This document shows, piece after piece, positions 18,232 through 27,512 of a DNA stretch of 64,000 nucleotides. Below the pieces are notes generated by a model that had not been told where the DNA came from, ran no database searches, and was given only the letters and a program-made list of their open reading frames with translations. Within the stretch, counting starts at the first letter, position 1; every line of letters begins with the position of its first letter. A program made the translations under genes and the position numbers. The stretch is from Syntrophomonadaceae bacterium (GTDB taxonomy: Bacteria; Bacillota; Syntrophomonadia; Syntrophomonadales; Syntrophomonadaceae): positions 1 to 64,000 of the forward strand of contig JAAYCK010000113.1 in NCBI GenBank assembly GCA_012729835.1. The letters are read 5' to 3'.

Positions 18232-19818
18232 TTAGTTCAGTGTCATTTTATTGGGTGCTTCAACCAACACACTTAAAGCTCGATTTGTTTGGCCGGCCTG
18301 CGCCTCATTCGCCAATACACTCAGGTAATCCCCCGCCATTATATTGGTATCCCCGTGCGGGATAAGCTGGGCTTCTCCCCGCCGGATACCTACCAGAAGA
18401 CAGTTGGCCGGCCATTTGATATCTCTAACCTGCTGCTGATCAAGTGCACTGCCTACGCATACTACTGCTTCCAGGAGTATCTTCTTCTTTACTCCACTTG
18501 AATGATAGGAATCATCCCGTTTCAACAAGAGGCGGTGCAATAACTCGTCATATATAGGCTTGCCATGCAAGATATCACTGGCGATATAAGCGGCCATGGA
18601 CACCATGATTATTGGGAACAAATGCCCAAATGAACCGGTCATCTCGGTAATCAGTATACTTCCGGTTATCGGCGCTTTAACTACGGCAGTAAAATAACCG
18701 GCCATAGCAAATACCACAAAATTGTTAACATATCCGGGATCAACCCCGGTGAAATTAACCGCTATGTTGCCAAAAATACCTCCGGAAAGGGCTCCAATGA
18801 CCAGCATAGGCAAGAATATTCCGCCGGGAACCCCGGATCCATAACTTACGATGGTAAAGAGGAATTTAACACAAACCAGTATCACCAGTATATAAAGGCC
18901 GAAATGGCCCTGGCTAATGGAATCGATCAGCCGGTTTCCCCCGCCCAAACAAGCAGGAAAGTATAGTCCGACTGCTATGCTTATCAGCAAAGGAACCGCT
19001 GCGTAGAGGCGGGGGGGAATGATATTCTGGCTTTTATAAATATCCTGGATTTTTAGCAGGCACCAATTGAATAAGACCCCTAGTAAGCCAATAAATAGCC
19101 CCATTATGATCAAATGACCGTAATACTTGAAAGGCAAGATGGGCAGGGCATGGAAATTGAATATGGGCTGTATACCGAAAAAGTGCTTGGAGATGAAATC
19201 AGCGGTCAATGATGCCGCCATCGCAGACATTAACACCGGCGGAGAAAAATTCTTATGCAGCTCCTCCAGGGCGAAAATCGCTCCAGCCAGGGGAGCATTG
19301 AAAGCTGCGGCCAACCCGGCGCTGGCTCCGCTGGTAATGAGGATTCTTTCCTCAACCTTTAGGCTGCCGAATAAACGGCTCACCCCTTGACCGGCCACCG
19401 CCCCCAGTTGGATGGAGGGACCTTCGCGGCCCAGAGACAGGCCGGCACCAATCGCCAGGATCCCGCCCATGAATTTCCCCAGGAGCGTGGTAACCCAGTT
19501 CATCTCCAGATCTCCGGATACGGCCCCTTTGACCTGGGGTATCCCGCTGCCGCTAATCAATGGATAACGGCGGACGAGACTTCCCAACAAAAAAGCAATC
19601 AACAGCAATACCACGGCCCAAATAGCTAGAAATTCAGGGTTACCTGAACGGACATAAGTATAAAACAGTTTAAGCCATATATCGGCCTTTTCCAGAATGT
19701 ATCTGAAGATCACTACTATGGTTCCGGCAAAAATTCCGACCACTATACCCTGAACAAAGAGCTTCAACCTGAAATTCCGCCAGTTAATAAGAGGGTTGAA
19801 AATCTTGTGGTGCTGCAC
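18232..19818 (-). CDS. ClC-family chloride/proton antiporter with C-terminal TrkA-C (RCK) domain
   Basis: A 528-residue membrane protein. ClC signatures are all present: GSGIPQVKG, GREGPSIQLGA (gating glutamate), and GSGVPGGIFLPML. The pair in ALEELHKNF corresponds to the proton-pathway glutamate, so an H+/Cl- exchanger is likelier than a channel. About the last 85 residues (KKILLEAVVCVGSA to GDYLSVLANE) form a TrkA-C domain of the kind that can bind nucleotides, including c-di-AMP in other proteins. The GTG start follows GGAGG. It is downstream of ablAB in the same orientation but separated by a terminator. Confidence 0.9.
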   Translation of the reverse strand: MQHHKIFNPLINWRNFRLKLFVQGIVVGIFAGTIVVIFRYILEKADIWLKLFYTYVRSGNPEFLAIWAVVLLLIAFLLGSLVRRYPLISGSGIPQVKGAVSGDLEMNWVTTLLGKFMGGILAIGAGLSLGREGPSIQLGAVAGQGVSRLFGSLKVEERILITSGASAGLAAAFNAPLAGAIFALEELHKNFSPPVLMSAMAASLTADFISKHFFGIQPIFNFHALPILPFKYYGHLIIMGLFIGLLGVLFNWCLLKIQDIYKSQNIIPPRLYAAVPLLISIAVGLYFPACLGGGNRLIDSISQGHFGLYILVILVCVKFLFTIVSYGSGVPGGIFLPMLVIGALSGGIFGNIAVNFTGVDPGYVNNFVVFAMAGYFTAVVKAPITGSILITEMTGSFGHLFPIIMVSMAAYIASDILHGKPIYDELLHRLLLKRDDSYHSSGVKKKILLEAVVCVGSALDQQQVRDIKWPANCLLVGIRRGEAQLIPHGDTNIMAGDYLSVLANEAQAGQTNRALSVLVEAPNKMTLN

Positions 19819-19928
19819 TGCTACCTCCGAATCCGCTTTGCTGAATTATACCATCGTAAAAAGCTCTCGGCTTCGATAAGATTAGAATATGTCTTTTATT
19901 CCCTGATTCAACTTGCGATTCCTGCTTC

Positions 19929-19966
19929 AAAAAACAATTAGCTCCGCCTATATATGGCGGAGCTCC
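19929..19966 (-). terminator. Terminator after ablB
   Basis: A 9-bp stem (AGCTCCGCC / GGCGGAGCT, 19940-19964) followed on the minus strand by AATTGTTTTTT. It separates ablB from the ClC gene. Confidence 0.75.
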
Positions 19967-20009
19967 TTTACTGTAGTACAACCGGTAGCCCAAGCTAGCT
20001 CCAGCATCT

Positions 20010-20870
20010 TTACCGCAGAACTTTGACCAATACATTCATATCCTCATAGGAACCGCAGATATTGCAGTTTTTTATCAAGCGCCCGGTAAAAACATAACCC
20101 AAGCGGAAGAAGGCCTTATTGACCGGCGCGTGGGTGGCCCGGCAAAGGGTGTATAGACATATATACCCTTCCCGATATAAATCAGCTTCCAATTCACCGA
20201 TTATCCGGCTCAATACTCCTTGACCGCGAAATTGGGGATCGGTAACACAATCGGTTATCTCAGCGTTCAGGTTGGCAGGGTCCTGCTCCGCCGAGGCTAT
20301 GCCCACGATTTGATTATTGGCATCAATAGCCACCCGATAAGTTACCCGACCGTATTCCATACATCCAAGCAGGTAATCACTATCAAAGACCGGAGAAGGA
20401 TAGGTCTTAAAAACATCTCTAAACAAGCTGATCATTCCCGGAACATCTGCCGGAGTAGCCTTTCTCGTTATACAGGGAAAGCTAGTTTGTTCGATCGTCT
20501 CTTTTACCCGATCCCAGTTGGAACCAACCGGAACGATCACATCATATTTGTTATCCGAAGTCCCCCGGGCTGGAGAAGTAAAATGTGAATAAACCTGGGC
20601 ATCCTTTCCTGAAAAAAAGCCGCTGATCTTGCCTTCAACCACAAACCCCTGCTCCAGGAACATCTCCTGATAAGCCGGTAGAGTACAGGCGACTATCTTT
20701 CCAATAGCCGCATTGTTGGCAAGAGTCTTAATAAATTGCAGGGTATTTTTGCTGATTTTTTGATTCCCCCATATTTTGACCCGTTGGTTGAACCAATCCC
20801 AGAGGATCACCGTGTCATCAATAGTCATATAATAATTGCTGGATTGATTATTATGCCTGACCGAATTCAT
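20010..20870 (-). CDS. ablB: Beta-lysine N6-acetyltransferase AblB
   Basis: A 286-residue protein with a C-terminal GNAT acetyltransferase domain (about 135-285). The acetyl-CoA loop is DPQFRGQGVLSRIIGE, and IVGIASAEQDPANLNAEITDC is the preceding strand pair. The N-terminal part (VILWDWFNQRVKIWGN) is typical of AblB. It acetylates L-beta-lysine to N-epsilon-acetyl-beta-lysine, a compatible solute first known from methanogens. The gene overlaps ablA by 20 nt and has its own AAGGAGGG site, so both enzymes are made together. Confidence 0.9.
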   Translation of the reverse strand: MNSVRHNNQSSNYYMTIDDTVILWDWFNQRVKIWGNQKISKNTLQFIKTLANNAAIGKIVACTLPAYQEMFLEQGFVVEGKISGFFSGKDAQVYSHFTSPARGTSDNKYDVIVPVGSNWDRVKETIEQTSFPCITRKATPADVPGMISLFRDVFKTYPSPVFDSDYLLGCMEYGRVTYRVAIDANNQIVGIASAEQDPANLNAEITDCVTDPQFRGQGVLSRIIGELEADLYREGYICLYTLCRATHAPVNKAFFRLGYVFTGRLIKNCNICGSYEDMNVLVKVLR

Positions 20871-22128
20871 TGTTCATCGCCCTCCTTTTCATACGGACAT
20901 TGCTTTTTGGGATCAAGGCGATGCGCTCTTCGCGGTAAAGCTGTTCCAGACCGCGGTATTCATACTCAGGGAAATCTTCACAAATACCGCAGTTCCTGCA
21001 GGTGTGGCTCTTGTCTTCCGGTTCAGTATAGGTACAGATCACTCCCTCATAATTCCTAAGAATCGTTTTCTCCGAAGAATTTGAAATCTGGTACTGTGGT
21101 CCAACCGGGATCTTACCACCCCCGCCCGGTGCGTCCACCACAAAAGTCGGTACCGCCAGACCTGACGTGTGCCCTCTCAGCATTTCAATTATCTCAATGC
21201 CCCGAGATACTGGGGTTCTAAAATGTTCGATACCCTCAGATAGATCACACTGGTATAGATAATAGGGCCGAACCCGAATTTGCAGAAGCCTTTGCACCAA
21301 TTTTTTCATTATATATGGACAATCGTTTATCCCCTTTAACAATACGGACTGGTTACCCAGAGGTATACCCGCATCCACCAGGCGGGCACAGGCTAACTCC
21401 GCTTCAGCGGTGATTTCTGTCGGATGATTAAAATGAGTATTGATGTATAAGGGCTGATACCTTTTTAACATGGTACATAGTTCTTCGGTGATTCTCTGCG
21501 GCATCACCACCGGAGTGCGGGTACCGATACGTAGTATCTCCAGATGTTTGATATCCTTCAGGCTGGACAATATGAATTCCAGTCGCTGATCTGGCAGACA
21601 GAAGGGGTCTCCGCCCGAAATCAGAACGTCCCTGATCTCTTTATGTTGTTTAATATAGTTCAGCCCCATTTTTATCTTATTGATGGACAGGGCCTGATCA
21701 GTCTGCCCGGCAAAACGGCGGCGAGTGCAATGCCGGCAATACATAGAGCACTGGTCAGTAACGAGCAGCAGCACTCGGTCGGGATAACGATGGGTCAGTC
21801 CCGGCAGCGGTGAATCCTTCTCCTCGTGCAGCGGATCCCTGCTCTCTGAGTTTTTAATACGGGTTTCCAGAATGTTGGGTACCGCCTGTCTCCTTAGCGG
21901 ACAATCTGGATCATCAGGCTTCATTAAAGTGGCATAGTACGGGGTTATTGCCATTCTCAGCCTCTGTAGTCCCCTATTGATATCTTGTCTCTCATCCGGG
22001 GAAAAACTGAGCACCTGTTCCAGGTCTTCAATGCTGGTAATGCGGTTGGCCATCTGCCATTTCCAATCATTCCAGTCCTCAGGCGTTACGTTTTTATACA
22101 GTGATGTCTTCTGGTAATGTCTTCTCAT
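20851..22128 (-). CDS. ablA: Lysine 2,3-aminomutase (AblA/KamA)
   Basis: A 425-residue radical SAM enzyme. The cluster motif is CSMYCRHCTRRRFAG. PLP-lysine and substrate regions are conserved (VDAPGGGGKIPVGPQY), and a C-terminal Cys cluster (SHTCRNCGICEDF) is present. It converts L-lysine to L-beta-lysine. Pairing with ablB points to osmolyte synthesis rather than lysine fermentation. The ATG follows AAGGGTGGGA. A ydaO-type c-di-AMP riboswitch lies about 120 nt upstream on the same strand, which should couple expression to osmotic state. Confidence 0.92.
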   Translation of the reverse strand: MRRHYQKTSLYKNVTPEDWNDWKWQMANRITSIEDLEQVLSFSPDERQDINRGLQRLRMAITPYYATLMKPDDPDCPLRRQAVPNILETRIKNSESRDPLHEEKDSPLPGLTHRYPDRVLLLVTDQCSMYCRHCTRRRFAGQTDQALSINKIKMGLNYIKQHKEIRDVLISGGDPFCLPDQRLEFILSSLKDIKHLEILRIGTRTPVVMPQRITEELCTMLKRYQPLYINTHFNHPTEITAEAELACARLVDAGIPLGNQSVLLKGINDCPYIMKKLVQRLLQIRVRPYYLYQCDLSEGIEHFRTPVSRGIEIIEMLRGHTSGLAVPTFVVDAPGGGGKIPVGPQYQISNSSEKTILRNYEGVICTYTEPEDKSHTCRNCGICEDFPEYEYRGLEQLYREERIALIPKSNVRMKRRAMNNEFGQA

Positions 22129-22164
22129 GAAAATCCCACCCTTCGTGTTTTATAGCAGCTAAGG

Positions 22165-22235
22165 GGCGGGAGACGGCGGTAAGCCGGCAAGAAAGGAGCA
22201 TACATCCAGTAAGGATGCTGTCTGTTTGTGAGGGA
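22165..22235 (-). promoter_or_regulatory. Possible expression-platform hairpin of the ablAB riboswitch
   Basis: Downstream of the aptamer the minus strand reads AGCATCC, TTACT, GGATGTATGCT and then CCTTTCTT: an imperfect stem with a pyrimidine-rich tail. It could be a ligand-induced terminator. Weak T-tract. Confidence 0.4.
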
Positions 22236-22247
22236 TTAATTTCTGAG

Positions 22248-22372
22248 ACAAGCTCTTTCTTGACGCTTACGAGATTAGCTGACGGATTCGGGTCGAAAGA
22301 GTTAACTAACCCTACCTGTAAAAACAGGATTCACCCCATAGATTGGTTCTCCCGCTCGCCTAAGCGATTCAG
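22248..22372 (-). ncRNA. c-di-AMP riboswitch (ydaO-yuaA class)
   Basis: The minus strand shows the conserved ydaO blocks in order: AATCGCTTAGGCGAGCGGGA with GAACC, then TATGGGGTGAATCC, a variable hairpin (CCTGTTTTTACAGG), TAGGGTTA, TCGACCCGAATCCGTCAGC, TAATCTCGTAAGCGTC. The long-range helix CTCTTTC ... GAAAGAG is also present. These match published c-di-AMP aptamers almost block for block. Known ydaO switches turn genes off when c-di-AMP is high; targets are cell-wall, K+ and osmolyte genes, fitting the ablAB genes downstream. Confidence 0.92.
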
Positions 22373-22719
22373 CGCATTTTATATTTCTGACTATCCGAAA
22401 TCATACAGAGCCTCTCCTAATAGAAAGGCTTCGGTTTTCCCTTTTTGCTAAGCTGATAGACTATCCGGTTGAAACAGCTGGACTTCAAAACCATACTTTC
22501 TAAACCGTCTATTCAATTTGTTCCCTATTCCAATTTAGATACTAAACTTTAAATGTGTCAGAATTGGGGCAAAAACTTGGTAAATTTTTCACATATGATC
22601 TTCAGGTTTTGTTTTGGGAAATTACGCCATCAACAAATATTAGCTAATACATTTTTGCCACATTATTATTGTATACTCATGGTATGTTTACGGTTTGATG
22701 TAGACCGTCGAAGGAGTGT

Positions 22720-23421
22720 ATGGGTTTGAGCACAATTTTTGTGGTAGACGACGAAGAGAACATACGCTTATTAATAAAGCAGTACCTTCAGAGGGAAGGG
22801 TTTACGGTAGAAACCTTTAATGGTATTGAAGAGTTGAATCATCGTTTGCAGGAAGGGTATCCGGATATGTTTATTCTGGATATCATGCTGCCTGGTCAGG
22901 ACGGGTTGTCTTTCTGCAGAGAAATCAGGGAGCGCAGCGCAGTGCCGATTATTTTTATATCGGCGCGCCGCAAGGCGCTGGATCGAGTTACGGGCCTGGA
23001 GGTTGGCGGTGATGATTACCTGTCCAAGCCCTTCAGTCCCCGGGAACTGGTGGCACGGGTACGTTCGGTTCTCCGCCGCACTCATGCTCCTACAGATTCT
23101 GATAATAGTATATTAGTGGGAAACCTAAAACTAAATCCCGGTGACCGGTTGATCCTGATTGAAGGCCAGGAACTGGCGATTACCAATAAGGAGTATGATC
23201 TCATTTCACTCTTGGTTATGCATCCTCAGCGTACTTTCAACCGCCAGGAACTACTGGACAGGGTTTGGGGATATGATTATGAAGGCGGTGAACGGGCGGT
23301 AGATGACCTGGTTAAACGATTACGCAAAAAACTAAAAGAAAGTGGTTCCCAGGCCAATATTCAGACTGTATGGGGTTATGGGTATAGATTAAATGGGCAA
23401 ATTCAAAAGCATATCTACTAA
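22720..23421 (+). CDS. OmpR/PhoB-family response regulator
   Basis: A 233-residue regulator. The receiver domain (about 4-118) has the acidic pair VDDEEN, phosphoacceptor in FILDIMLPGQDGL, and LSKPFSP with the conserved lysine. The C-terminal winged helix (about 130-228) has ELAITNKEYDLI and VWGYDYEGGERAVDDLV. The ATG at 22720 follows GAAGGAG. The gene overlaps the kinase by 29 nt. The target genes are not evident: upstream is a divergent riboswitch-controlled operon, downstream a non-coding gap. Confidence 0.9.
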   Translation: MGLSTIFVVDDEENIRLLIKQYLQREGFTVETFNGIEELNHRLQEGYPDMFILDIMLPGQDGLSFCREIRERSAVPIIFISARRKALDRVTGLEVGGDDYLSKPFSPRELVARVRSVLRRTHAPTDSDNSILVGNLKLNPGDRLILIEGQELAITNKEYDLISLLVMHPQRTFNRQELLDRVWGYDYEGGERAVDDLVKRLRKKLKESGSQANIQTVWGYGYRLNGQIQKHIY

Positions 23422-24793
23422 GATATTAATTAGTTATTTAGCCGCAGTGGTGTTAACCTTCTTAATAACCGCCCTGGCGTTCTATCCTATTTTAGTAGGT
23501 GTTTTGGAACGTCGTGCAGAGATTGGCCTGGAAAAACAAGCCTGGGAGATAGCCTATACTATCAGGCGGCATCAATCAGGTCAGTTGCCGCCTAATGAAC
23601 TTAACCTCCCTTTAACCATACTCCTGCTGGGCCGTTCGGTGGAGAGCGACTACTTATGGCTGAACTCCAATGATACCATTATTTTAAGCAGTCGGCCGGA
23701 GCAGTTTCCGCCCGGTCGAACCTTATCTGCTTTGCCCGACAAGCTGCGCGAAGAGGAACCTTATGATCCGGGTTTAGCCAACATTTTTAAGACCGAAAAA
23801 TATGTTGCTGTCGAAGTCCCGGTAGCTTCTGGTGACGGCCAGACAGTGCTAACCTTTGTACCTATCAGAACTTTGCAAGTCATGTATCGTGAAACCTTGT
23901 TTTCAATTCTTGCCAGCTTATTAGGAGCTCTAATTATAGCTCTTTTTATTGCCTATTTCCTTATTCGCTATCTGGTGAGGCCATTAAAAAACCTGGAGGA
24001 TTATGCCCAGGCCATTGGTGATCGTAAATTCGATGTTCGTCTGGAAGTCAAATCCGACGATGAACTTTCTAAACTTGCTGTTGCCTTCAACCAAATGGCT
24101 GACCGCCTAAAAAGCTATGACGATGGTATGCGCCGTTTCTTTCAAAATGCTTCCCATGAAATGAAAACCCCTCTAATGAGCATTAACGGCTATGCCGAGG
24201 GGATCCGGGATGGTGTTTTTACTGGTTCCGCGATGGAGGATGCCATTGACATTATTCATAAAGAGAGCCTGCGTTTGAAAAATGTCGTAGAAAATATGAT
24301 AGATATAACTATCCTGGAGCAACCCCACCACAATTATTCTTTACCCCAGGATTTATACTATATTGTTGAAGCGGTTATAGATACAGTCGGTGGCTATGCT
24401 GTGGACAGAAAAGTGGAGTTAGTGTCTAACATACAGCCGAATATATGGATAATTGGGGATTGGGAACAATTGCACAGCCTCTTCGTCAATCTGCTGTCCA
24501 ACGGTATTCGTTATGCCAGGAGCCAGGTGCTTATCCAATCCCGGATAATAACAGAAGGTACCAAGGTATTGATTAAAGTACAGGATGATGGCAAGGGCTT
24601 TACTGCCGAGGATTTAGAACATGCCTTTGATTATTTTTATACCGGGGGTAACGGCGGATCCGGGCTTGGCCTTACCATAGTGCAAAAAATTGTCATGGAA
24701 CATAAGGGAACTATCTCGATTTATAACACGGTCCAAGGCGGTGCTGTAGTAGAACTAGTTTTCCCGGTCGTTAAAAAAGTATCTGAACTATAA
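23393..24793 (+). CDS. Membrane sensor histidine kinase
   Basis: A 466-residue kinase with two membrane helices (about 14-36 and 166-190) flanking an extracytoplasmic sensor of about 130 residues. Then come a HAMP domain (RYLVRPLKNLEDYAQ), HisKA with FFQNASHEMKTPLMS (phospho-acceptor His), and HATPase with NLLSNGIRYA, DDGKGF and GGSGLGLTIV. It pairs with the response regulator it overlaps. The signal is unknown. The start at 23393 has only a weak ribosome site, consistent with coupling. Confidence 0.88.
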   Translation: MGKFKSISTKILISYLAAVVLTFLITALAFYPILVGVLERRAEIGLEKQAWEIAYTIRRHQSGQLPPNELNLPLTILLLGRSVESDYLWLNSNDTIILSSRPEQFPPGRTLSALPDKLREEEPYDPGLANIFKTEKYVAVEVPVASGDGQTVLTFVPIRTLQVMYRETLFSILASLLGALIIALFIAYFLIRYLVRPLKNLEDYAQAIGDRKFDVRLEVKSDDELSKLAVAFNQMADRLKSYDDGMRRFFQNASHEMKTPLMSINGYAEGIRDGVFTGSAMEDAIDIIHKESLRLKNVVENMIDITILEQPHHNYSLPQDLYYIVEAVIDTVGGYAVDRKVELVSNIQPNIWIIGDWEQLHSLFVNLLSNGIRYARSQVLIQSRIITEGTKVLIKVQDDGKGFTAEDLEHAFDYFYTGGNGGSGLGLTIVQKIVMEHKGTISIYNTVQGGAVVELVFPVVKKVSEL

Positions 24794-25220
24794 CCCTGTA
24801 TAGCATAGAACGCCGTTAAAATGCGATTGATATCCCCCTATAGAGCCTTAGCTCACAGGTCCTGGGCTAGCCCTGCAACATAACTTCGGCTTAACCCTAT
24901 AAAGATGGTTTACTCGCATTCATGCGCTTACAAGGGGTATAGCAACCATGAACGATACATTGATTGTTTATTATTCGCTTTTCCATAACACAAAGAATCA
25001 AGATAGCAGTACCCAATCCTTGGTTGCATAGCCTGAACTTATAGGGTTTTTAAAGAACTAAACCCTTTAAAAGGGGGTAGTCTGCCTTTATTTTAGCAAT
25101 CAGCTTAATTTGACCGTGATAACTGGGCCAATATGGTAATAATTGTATTGCTATTGGTGGTAGACAAACTTGGCTTCTCTTATAAAGTGTATTTTTTGAA
25201 TTATGCAAAAGTCTCAATTA
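24794..25220. other. Intergenic gap with no recognised feature
   Basis: About 430 nt between the kinase gene and the glmS terminator. I see no gene, tRNA or known RNA motif. Short complementary stretches are present (for example CCCTTTAAAAGGG near 25064) but nothing convincing. Confidence 0.4.
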
Positions 25221-25260
25221 AAAAATGAAGGGTTCCAAAAATAGAAACCCTTCATTTTTC
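25221..25260. terminator. Bidirectional terminator between kinase gene and glmS
   Basis: AAAAATGAAGGGTT and its complement AACCCTTCATTTTT (25246-25259) form a 14-bp stem with an 11-nt loop. A-tract on one side and T-tract on the other allow use in both directions; glmS (minus) ends 80 nt away. Confidence 0.8.
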
Positions 25261-25339
25261 AGCAGTTGAGTTCCCAACTTTATTTTCCAGTTCTCAAGTT
25301 TATTTTTCCGAGACATTTCTGATTTACAGAGTCATCCCC

Positions 25340-27175
25340 CTACTCCACCGTCACGCTCTTTGCCAGATTCCGTGGTTTGTCAACATCGGCTCCTCTATAT
25401 AGAGCCATATAATAGGAAAATACCTGCAGCGGCACCACGGAAATGATCGGGGCCAGCAGCGGATTGACACGTGGAAGCAGTATCTGCTCATCGCATTCCT
25501 GACAGGATTCCTGCAGGTTTTCTTTGCAAATGGCTATTACCACCGCTCCGCGGGCCTTTACTTCCTTAATGTTGGACATACTCTTATCGACCAGTTTATC
25601 CTGAGTTATCAATGCCAGGACCGGCACATCCTGATGGATCAAGGCCAGAGGGCCATGTTTTAGTTCGCCGGCAGCATATGCTTCAGCATGTACATAGGAT
25701 ATTTCCTTAAGCTTCAAGGCACCTTCCATGGCTACGGCATAATCCAGCCCACGGCCCAGGAAAAAGGTATCCTGCACATCCCGGTATTTTCCTGCCAATG
25801 CCTTGAGTGCATCATTCTCTTTCAGGACCTGCTCCACCATGGTGTCCAGATAGCACATTTCATGGGTCAGTCCCTTTAGTTTATCCTGATCGTAGCTCTG
25901 GCGAATGTTTGCCATGTAAATAGCCAGCAGGTACATTACGACCAGCTGGGTAGAATATGCCTTGGTGGAGGCTACCGCGATCTCCGGGCCGGCATGGGTA
26001 TAAATAACGCGGTCGGCCTCGCGGGCTACGGCGCTGCCGACTACATTAGTCACCGCCAGGACCTTGATTCCGTGGCTTTTAGCCTCGCGCAGTGCAGCCA
26101 GGGTATCTGCAGTTTCGCCCGATTGGCTGATCACGATCATGAGATCATCGGGTTGCCACAATACCTTCCGATAACGGAACTCGGAAGCTATATCAGTCTC
26201 CACCGGTATCCCCGCCAGCTTTTCAATAGCCAGACGGCCAACCAGTCCCGCATGATATGCGGTTCCGCAGGCAACTATAAATATCTTATTGATTTTCTTT
26301 AAGACATCGTTAAAATCCAAGTCGGCAAAGTCCACCATACCATCATTGATACGGCCAGCTATGGTCTTGCGAATGGCCTCCGGCTGCTCGTGAATCTCCT
26401 TGAGCATGAAATGCTCAAAGCCACCCTTTTCCGCCAGTTCGAGATCCCAGGTGACCTCGAAGATCTCTTTTTCCACCGGATTGCCTTCAAAATCGCTTAT
26501 CGTGACGGAATCGGCGGTTAATATTACGAACTCGTTGTCTTCAATAATATACACCTTTTTTGTTCTGCCCAGGATCGCCGGAATATCCGAGGCCAGGTAG
26601 TTTTCGCCTTCTCCCAAACCTACGATCATCGGGCTGGCCTTTTTAGCAGCAATTATTTTATCAGGTTCTTGGGCACTGATCACCACGATGGCAAATGATC
26701 CGTACACTGCCCCCAGCGCCTTACGGACTGCTTCTTCCAGGGAATCTTCATAGTATTTTTCGATCAGGTGTACCATCACCTCGGTGTCGGTTTCCGATAC
26801 GAAATCATGCCCCTCCAGCATTAACTGTTTGCGCAGCGGGGCGTAGTTCTCAATGATGCCGTTGTGTATCAGCGCGATGTTTCCGCTGCAATCGGTATGC
26901 GGATGAGCATTTTTATCACTGGGTACCCCATGGGTCGCCCAACGGGTATGACCTATCCCCAACTGGCTCGCTGGCGCATCGCCCAGAGCGTCGACCATAT
27001 CAGCCAGTCTGCCCTTCTTCTTGGTCACCTGCAGGTACGCTTCGCTGGCGTCGTTATCCGGACGATAAACTGCTATTCCGGCTGAATCGTAACCGCGATA
27101 TTCCAGGCGGGCCAAACCATCCACTATCACAGGAATAGCATTGCCCTTTCCAATGTAACCCATAATTCCACACAT
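25340..27175 (-). CDS. glmS: Glutamine-fructose-6-phosphate aminotransferase (isomerising) GlmS
   Basis: A 611-residue enzyme. The N-terminal glutaminase starts with Met-Cys (CGIMGYIGKG), the cysteine being the nucleophile after Met removal. GHTRWATHG and the IHNGIIENY region follow. Two SIS domains carry SQSGETADTLAAL and the C-terminal PRNLAKSVTVE. It makes glucosamine-6-phosphate, the first step to UDP-GlcNAc and peptidoglycan. The ATG follows GGAGG. A glmS ribozyme is upstream, so excess product should trigger mRNA cleavage. Confidence 0.97.
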   Translation of the reverse strand: MCGIMGYIGKGNAIPVIVDGLARLEYRGYDSAGIAVYRPDNDASEAYLQVTKKKGRLADMVDALGDAPASQLGIGHTRWATHGVPSDKNAHPHTDCSGNIALIHNGIIENYAPLRKQLMLEGHDFVSETDTEVMVHLIEKYYEDSLEEAVRKALGAVYGSFAIVVISAQEPDKIIAAKKASPMIVGLGEGENYLASDIPAILGRTKKVYIIEDNEFVILTADSVTISDFEGNPVEKEIFEVTWDLELAEKGGFEHFMLKEIHEQPEAIRKTIAGRINDGMVDFADLDFNDVLKKINKIFIVACGTAYHAGLVGRLAIEKLAGIPVETDIASEFRYRKVLWQPDDLMIVISQSGETADTLAALREAKSHGIKVLAVTNVVGSAVAREADRVIYTHAGPEIAVASTKAYSTQLVVMYLLAIYMANIRQSYDQDKLKGLTHEMCYLDTMVEQVLKENDALKALAGKYRDVQDTFFLGRGLDYAVAMEGALKLKEISYVHAEAYAAGELKHGPLALIHQDVPVLALITQDKLVDKSMSNIKEVKARGAVVIAICKENLQESCQECDEQILLPRVNPLLAPIISVVPLQVFSYYMALYRGADVDKPRNLAKSVTVE

Positions 27176-27185
27176 ATATATGAAC

Positions 27186-27245
27186 CTCCGGTTAAATTTC
27201 GAATTATTAATTCTTAATTTTGAATTAATGGCGAAATGCTTCGCC
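27186..27245. repeat. AT-rich dispersed repeat in the glmS leader
   Basis: An inverted copy of the block at 49-110: GGCGAAATGCTTCGCC palindrome plus TTAATTCTTAATTTTGAATTAA. It lies between the glmS ribozyme and the glmS start codon, lengthening the leader. Confidence 0.6.
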
Positions 27246-27259
27246 TTTCTTTATATCTA

Positions 27260-27490
27260 TAGATTGCTCGCATTTTCCACTGGCGCAGTATTTTGTGCCG
27301 GACATTACTATCCGGGTTTGTAACTGCACTCACGATGGTGGTCACCGGGGGGCACCCGCCGAAGTTTCGATAAACCCCCTCCTCGTCACCCTGCACTCAA
27401 CAATATTTGCATATTTAGCAAAGCAGATATTCCTCAGTGTTACTCTCATAATAATTAGGGATGTACTAATTGAGTGCTGGGTCAGGCGCT
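27260..27490 (-). ncRNA. glmS ribozyme (glucosamine-6-phosphate riboswitch)
   Basis: The minus strand begins AAGCGCC; self-cleavage would fall between A (27490) and G (27489). The core GTGACGAGGAGGGGGTTTAT, CGAAACTTCGGCGGGTGCC, CCCCGG matches the catalytic core of known glmS ribozymes nearly exactly. P1 is long (CAGCACTCAA ... TTGAGTGC) with a large terminal loop. The 3' limit is approximate. It precedes glmS as expected. Confidence 0.95.
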
Positions 27491-27512
27491 TGAAAATTTT
27501 AGTTTTTGTTCT

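Noticed and set aside
22248-22372. Lysine riboswitch (L-box) considered because ablA uses lysine
   Set aside because: Conserved L-box blocks are absent, while the ydaO consensus blocks are all present in order.
22215-22451. ORF of 78 codons on the plus strand upstream of ablA
   Set aside because: It lies antisense to a clear ydaO-class riboswitch whose conserved blocks explain the sequence.
27214-27396. 60-codon minus-strand ORF upstream of glmS
   Set aside because: It covers the glmS ribozyme core; RNA motif conservation explains the sequence.
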